From Limiplasma sp034927815 (GTDB lineage: Bacteria > Bacillota > Clostridia > Christensenellales > Aristaeellaceae), in the NCBI GenBank assembly GCA_034927815.1, contig JAYFPK010000016.1:109384-173383 (forward strand): a stretch of 64,000 nt of DNA. The letters run 5' to 3'. Every line of letters starts with the position of its first letter. The stretch's first letter is position 1. Position numbers and translations under genes: made by a program. Positions 60,092-64,000 of the stretch are shown here, piece by piece. A model generated the notes under the pieces. That model did no database searches. It saw only the letters and a list, made by a program, of their open reading frames with translations, and was not told the DNA's origin.

Positions 60092-61657
60092 ATGTGTTCC
60101 ATCATCGGTACGGAATCCAGGTGTACGCCCATCGCTGATTTCTTCGCGCGCTCCCATTCCCGCGGGCCGGACATGAGCAGAATTGAGGAGGCAGGCCCGG
60201 GATTTCTGGGCTTTAACCGCCTGTCCATCATGGGATTGGAGGAGAGCGGCATGCAGCCCTTCCACCTGGAAGGGGACAGCCTTGTGTGCAACGGCGAAAT
60301 CTATGGATTCCGGCCGATCCGGGAGGCGCTTGCGGGTCAATATACGTTTGTGAGCGGCTCCGACTGCGAGATTCTGCTGCCCATGTACCGGGAGTACGGC
60401 CTTGCGATGTTTGCCAAGCTGGACGCCGAGTTCGCCCTCATCCTCTGGGACGGGCAAGCCGGCAAGCTCGTCGCCGCCCGGGACCCCATCGGCATCCGGC
60501 CGCTCTACTACGGCTACATGGCGGACGGCGCCATCGCCTTCGCCAGCGAGCCCAAGTGCCTTGTGGGTCTGGCGGATTCCATCGCGCCCTTCCCACCGGG
60601 CCATTACTACGCGGACGGGGCTTTTACGCAATATGCGGACATCGCCCAAACGGAGCCTTCCTTCTCCGCGGACCTGGACACCCTCTGCGCGGGCATCAAG
60701 ACCCGGCTGGTCCGGGCGGTGGAAAAGCGCATGGACGCGGACGCGAAGGTGGGCTTTTTGCTCTCCGGCGGGCTGGATTCCTCCTTGGTGTGCGCCATCG
60801 CGGCGCGGATGTCCCCAAGGCCCATCCGCACCTTCGCCATCGGCATGGACAAGGACGCCATTGACCTCAAGTATGCCCGCATGGTGGCCGATCACATCGG
60901 CGCGGAGCATACCGAGGTGTTCATGACCGCCGGTGAGGTCACAGGCTCCCTGGAGGAGGTGGTGAAGCTTTTGGGAACCTACGACATCACCACCATCCGC
61001 GCCAGCATCGGCATGTACCTGGTGTGCAAGTACATCCATGAAAACACCGACGTGCGGGTGCTGCTCACCGGGGAGGTGTCCGACGAGCTCTTCGGCTACA
61101 AGTACACGGACTTCGCCCCTTCCGCCGAGGCCTTCAACGCCGAGGCCCGCAAGCGGGTGGGGGAATTGCACATGTACGACGTGCTCCGGGCGGACCGCTG
61201 CATCTCCGTCAACTCCCTGGAGGCGCGGGTTCCCTTCGGCGACCTGGACTTCGTCCGCTACGTGATGCACATCGATCCCCGGCAGAAGCTGAACCGGTAC
61301 AACATGGGCAAATATCTGCTGCGCCGCGCCTTTGACGACGGGGAAAACTGGCTCCCCCGCCAGATTCTCATGCGGGAGAAGGCCGCCTTCTCCGACGCGG
61401 TGGGGCACTCCATGGTGGACGACCTCAAGGCCCTGGCCGAAAAGCGCTACCGGGACCTCTCCGGGGCGCGGCGCTACGCCCACGCCCGGCCCTTCACCAA
61501 GGAAAGCCTGATGTACCGAGATATCTTCGAGAAATACTACCCCGGCATGTCCTCCATGGTCAAGGACTTCTGGATGCCCAACCGGGACTGGGAGGGCTGC
61601 AACGTGGACGACCCCTCCGCACGGGTGCTCTCCAACTACGGAGCCAGCGGGCAATAA
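60092..61657 (+). CDS. asnB: Glutamine-hydrolysing asparagine synthetase B
   Basis: The 521-residue enzyme transfers ammonia from glutamine to aspartate using ATP. The N-terminal nucleophile is C2 (MCSIIGTES), exposed after methionine removal. The glutaminase half has GFNRLSIMGLEESGMQPFH and CNGEIYGF. The synthetase half has the PP-loop SGGLDSS at 225-231 and LTGEVSDELFGYKY and SLEARVPFGDLDFV. The ATG at 60092 follows GAGGAGGG. It is the first gene after the asparagine-rich leader and is divergent from glnA. Length and motifs match AsnB (E. coli type, about 550). Confidence 0.96.
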   Translation: MCSIIGTESRCTPIADFFARSHSRGPDMSRIEEAGPGFLGFNRLSIMGLEESGMQPFHLEGDSLVCNGEIYGFRPIREALAGQYTFVSGSDCEILLPMYREYGLAMFAKLDAEFALILWDGQAGKLVAARDPIGIRPLYYGYMADGAIAFASEPKCLVGLADSIAPFPPGHYYADGAFTQYADIAQTEPSFSADLDTLCAGIKTRLVRAVEKRMDADAKVGFLLSGGLDSSLVCAIAARMSPRPIRTFAIGMDKDAIDLKYARMVADHIGAEHTEVFMTAGEVTGSLEEVVKLLGTYDITTIRASIGMYLVCKYIHENTDVRVLLTGEVSDELFGYKYTDFAPSAEAFNAEARKRVGELHMYDVLRADRCISVNSLEARVPFGDLDFVRYVMHIDPRQKLNRYNMGKYLLRRAFDDGENWLPRQILMREKAAFSDAVGHSMVDDLKALAEKRYRDLSGARRYAHARPFTKESLMYRDIFEKYYPGMSSMVKDFWMPNRDWEGCNVDDPSARVLSNYGASGQ

Positions 61658-61888
61658 CGGCCAGAGCGCGGCGTTTCGCCCTATGGGCGCGCGCAAAGCG
61701 CCCGGGGGCCGAATGAAAAACAACGGAAAAACACCGCTTTGAACTTGACAACGCCGCGCCCGGATGATAGCGTAATAGCGATTCCAGGGTTGCTTCCTCC
61801 GGTTTCCGGATGGATGCGGGCGTCCACCGTTTCAAGGTTCAAGGGCAAGGGCGGGGGCTTCGTGAGAACGGGCCTGCCCCATAGGGTC

Positions 61889-61938
61889 TGCACAAGGGTG
61901 TGCATTCGAGCGCAATAGCGCGCCGGATGCACATTTTT
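61889..61938 (+). promoter_or_regulatory. amt leader: AAGGGT hexaloop hairpin overlapping a terminator
   Basis: TGCAC (61889-61893) pairs with GTGCA (61900-61904) around the six-base loop AAGGGT, with A at loop position 1 and G at 4. The terminator next to it pairs TGTGCAT (61899-61905) and a GCGC core with ATGCACA (61927-61933), then TTTTT at 61934-61938. The right arm of the hexaloop hairpin is the left arm of the terminator, so a protein holding the hexaloop hairpin would block termination. This is the ANTAR mechanism. A TTGACA at 61745-61750 is the likely -35; the -10 is not clear. The 61658-61888 stretch shows no gene. Confidence 0.6.
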
Positions 61939-61956
61939 GTTATATAGGGAGAGGAA

Positions 61957-63651
61957 GTGTGGAGTATGTTCTCATCTGCGGACACCATCTGGGTTCTTCT
62001 GGCGGCGACACTGGTATTCTTCATGCAGGCGGGGTTTGCCATGGTGGAGACGGGGTTCACGCGCGCAAAGAACGCGGGCAACATCATCATGAAAAACCTG
62101 ATGGACTTCGCCCTGGGTTCGCTGGTCTTCTGGGCGATTGGTTTTGGCCTGATGCAGGGCGCTTCCCTGGGCGGATGGATCGGAACGCCGGACTTTTTCA
62201 TCCGCGGCTCCTATGGGCCGGGCACGATTCCCACGGCTGCTTTCGTCATCTTCCAGACGGTATTCGCGGCTACCGCCGCGACCATCGTGTCCGGCTCCAT
62301 GGCGGAACGCACCAAATTCGTCAGCTACTGTATCTACAGCGTGGTGATCACCGCCGTGATCTACCCGATTTCTGGCCACTGGATTTGGGGCGGCGGCTGG
62401 CTTTCGCAGCTCGGATTCCATGATTTCGCCGGTTCCACGGCGGTGCACATGGTGGGCGGCATTGCCGCGCTGATCGGCGCGAAGGCGCTGGGTCCCCGCA
62501 TCGGCAAATATGGCGCGGATGGCAAGCCGAAGGCGATCCTTGGCCACAGCATCACCCTGGGAGCCCTGGGCGTATTCATCCTGTGGTTTGGTTGGTTTGG
62601 ATTCAACCCAGGTTCCACGCTGTCCGCCACAGGCGATGGGGCGCTACGCTCCATGAGCGACATTTTCGTCACCACCAACCTCGCGGCGGCGGCGGGGGCC
62701 ACGGTTGCCATGGTGGTAACCTGGGTTCGCTACAAAAAGCCGGACGTCTCCGTAACCCTCAACGGCGCGCTGGGCGGCCTGGTGGCCATCACGGCGGGCT
62801 GCGATGCGGTTTCCCCCTGGGGGGCGGCGCTGATCGGCGCAATCGCGGGCGTTTTGATCGTCGCCGCAATCGAACTTTTGGATAAGAAGTTCAAGATCGA
62901 CGACCCGGTGGGCGCGGTGCCGGTGCACTGTGTGTGCGGCGCGGCGGGCACGCTGATGGTGGGCCTGTTCGCGGTGGACGGCGGGCTGTTTTACGGCGGC
63001 GGCTTCAAGCTGCTGGGCGTGCAGCTTCTCGGCGTCGCGGCGGTGGCGGTATGGGTAACCGTTACGATGGTCATTCTGTTTGGCGTTCTTAAAAAGACGG
63101 TTGGCCTGCGCGTGTCTGCCGCCGAGGAAATCGCCGGGCTGGACTCCGAAGAGCATGGCCTTGCCAGCGCCTACGCCGACTTCATGCCCGTTACCATCGG
63201 CTCCGACGGCGCGGCGGTTTCGGTGGCCTCCGAGTCCGCTCCGATGGAGCAGGCGGTTCCCGTGGTGCACCGGAAGGCCGCTGCGCCCACGTCCGACGTG
63301 AAGATGACCAAGGTGGACATCATCACCAACCCGCACCGTTTTGAAATGCTGAAAGACGCGCTGGGCAAGATTGGCATCACCGGCATTACCGTGACCAACG
63401 TAATGGGCTGCGGAATGCAAAATGGCGGCACGGAGTTCTACCGCGGCGTGCCTGTGGACATCAACCTGCTGCCCAAGATCCGCCTGGAGATCATCGTATG
63501 CAAGGTGCCGGTGGAAACGGTGGTGGATGCCGCCAAGAAGGCGCTGTATACCGGCAAAATCGGCGACGGCAAGATTTTCATCTACGATGTGGAAAATGTC
63601 ATTAAAGTGCGCACCGGGGAGGAAGGGTATGCGGCGCTCCAGGACGAGTAA
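61957..63651 (+). CDS. amt: Ammonium transporter fused to a PII signalling protein
   Basis: Residues 1-400 are an Amt/AmtB channel with eleven membrane helices: MQAGFAMVETGFTRAKNAGN, then AFVIFQTVFAATAATIVSGS, HWIWGGGWL and HMVGGIAALIGA. A flexible stretch (about 400-445) leads to a complete PII (GlnK) protein from M450. It has MTKVDIITNPHRFEMLKDAL, the T-loop NGGTEFYRG with Y495 at the usual modification site, and the C-terminal KIFIYDVENVIKVRTGE. Free GlnK normally docks on AmtB to close it; here it is tethered. The start may be GTG 61957 or ATG 61966. It follows asnB by 300 bases and has its own leader terminator. Confidence 0.93.
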   Translation: MWSMFSSADTIWVLLAATLVFFMQAGFAMVETGFTRAKNAGNIIMKNLMDFALGSLVFWAIGFGLMQGASLGGWIGTPDFFIRGSYGPGTIPTAAFVIFQTVFAATAATIVSGSMAERTKFVSYCIYSVVITAVIYPISGHWIWGGGWLSQLGFHDFAGSTAVHMVGGIAALIGAKALGPRIGKYGADGKPKAILGHSITLGALGVFILWFGWFGFNPGSTLSATGDGALRSMSDIFVTTNLAAAAGATVAMVVTWVRYKKPDVSVTLNGALGGLVAITAGCDAVSPWGAALIGAIAGVLIVAAIELLDKKFKIDDPVGAVPVHCVCGAAGTLMVGLFAVDGGLFYGGGFKLLGVQLLGVAAVAVWVTVTMVILFGVLKKTVGLRVSAAEEIAGLDSEEHGLASAYADFMPVTIGSDGAAVSVASESAPMEQAVPVVHRKAAAPTSDVKMTKVDIITNPHRFEMLKDALGKIGITGITVTNVMGCGMQNGGTEFYRGVPVDINLLPKIRLEIIVCKVPVETVVDAAKKALYTGKIGDGKIFIYDVENVIKVRTGEEGYAALQDE

Positions 63652-63803
63652 GCATCCGCACTCCCATGCCTTGGGGGAAGCGCAGGCGGCCCGGCAAACG
63701 CCAAAGGGAGGCAAAAGCCGGTAGCCTTGGGCCCTTGAGGACGACAGGCGCAAGTGGACTTTCGCCGTTCCGCCTTTCCAGGCCGTGGCCCCAAGGCAAA
63801 GGA

Positions 63804-63887
63804 GCGGCGGAGAAGCCTTGCCATGCAAGGCTTCTTCGCCGCTTTCCCGCGCACAGCCACCCCAAATTTTCTGGGGTGGCTGTGCGC
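63804..63887. terminator. Two large consecutive hairpins after amt
   Basis: The first hairpin has an 18-bp stem (63804-63821 with 63825-63842, one G-U pair) and a 3-base loop. The second has a 16-bp perfect stem (63849-63864 with 63872-63887) with loop AATTTTC. Together they probably end transcription from both sides. In the rest of 63652-64000 I see no gene. A GGGGGTGGGGG run near 63922 with GGGTGGGG after it could form a G-quadruplex. Confidence 0.6.
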
Positions 63888-64000
63888 CCGGGTCAATACG
63901 ATGCAAGGATATCAAGGATTTGGGGGTGGGGGCCGGCAAAGTGGGTGGGGACAAGGATCCCTCTCATTTTGGATGCGCCCCAATGGATGCCGCTGTGATT

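Noticed and set aside
59925..60092. T-box riboswitch for asnB
   Set aside because: The conserved T-box sequence and the long multi-stem leader are missing; the short leader holds a translatable asparagine-rich frame instead.
63582..63896. Minus-strand frames after amt as a new gene
   Set aside because: They overlap two large hairpins, are proline/arginine-rich and have no start signals.
1..64000. CRISPR array or restriction/defence island
   Set aside because: No series of identical spaced repeats, no cas genes and no restriction-modification genes were seen anywhere in the window.

Overview
The window looks like chromosomal DNA of an anaerobic, gut-type Firmicute (Clostridia). The grounds are strong AGGAGG-type ribosome binding sites, TTGACA/TATAAT promoters, a YesM/YesN two-component pair, butyrate kinase, a GlnA-ANTAR-GltB-GltD nitrogen operon and an Amt-PII fusion. 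A Christensenellales-like origin is my guess, not shown. Exported solute-binding proteins here all carry signal peptides ending in A-x-A-like sites, with no lipobox cysteine.

Layout. 0-4.8 kb is mobile or decayed DNA: a minus-strand operon (RusA-like protein, Y-family polymerase, YolD-like protein), fragments of phage tail genes, and an intact EamA-type transporter on the opposite strand. 4.8-6.2 kb is a butyrate kinase with an N-terminal IlvN-like ACT domain. 6.8-11.4 kb holds an ECF sigma/anti-sigma pair, a binding-protein-like secreted protein, a small GNAT and another secreted protein. 12-23.2 kb is a glycan-use locus: ArsR-type regulator, sugar ABC transporter, GH51 arabinofuranosidase, GtaA-like DUF4965 protein and GH38 alpha-mannosidase. 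23.3-25.4 kb holds a structured element, degraded genes, a secreted protein and tRNA-Ala(CGC). 25.7-29.8 kb has a PPC-domain protein with a PuuD-like amidase, then a copper ATPase with an in-frame CopZ-like tail. 30.3-35.6 kb is a YdeI-like gene and a polyamine transporter operon (regulator-potA-B-C-D). 35.9-46.5 kb has YesMN next to a second sugar transporter, two FAD-dependent oxidoreductases and a zinc dehydrogenase. 46.7-51.5 kb is a BMP-type nucleoside ABC transporter. 51.8-63.7 kb is a nitrogen-assimilation block: glnA-ANTAR-gltB-gltD on the minus strand, asnB and amt-PII on the plus strand.

How the parts fit. The nitrogen block captures ammonium (Amt-PII), fixes it (GlnA/GltBD) and makes asparagine (AsnB). 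Its control appears to rest largely on RNA. asnB follows a 29-residue leader peptide with seven asparagines and an intrinsic terminator. glnA and amt leaders both carry terminators overlapped by an AAGGGT hexaloop element of the type ANTAR proteins bind, and the operon encodes an ANTAR protein whose receiver domain lacks the phospho-acceptor aspartate. The sugar loci share one design: binding protein first, a perfect hairpin behind it, then the permeases and the catabolic enzymes.

Limits: family names come from recognising motifs by eye. No database search, structure prediction or codon statistics were run.
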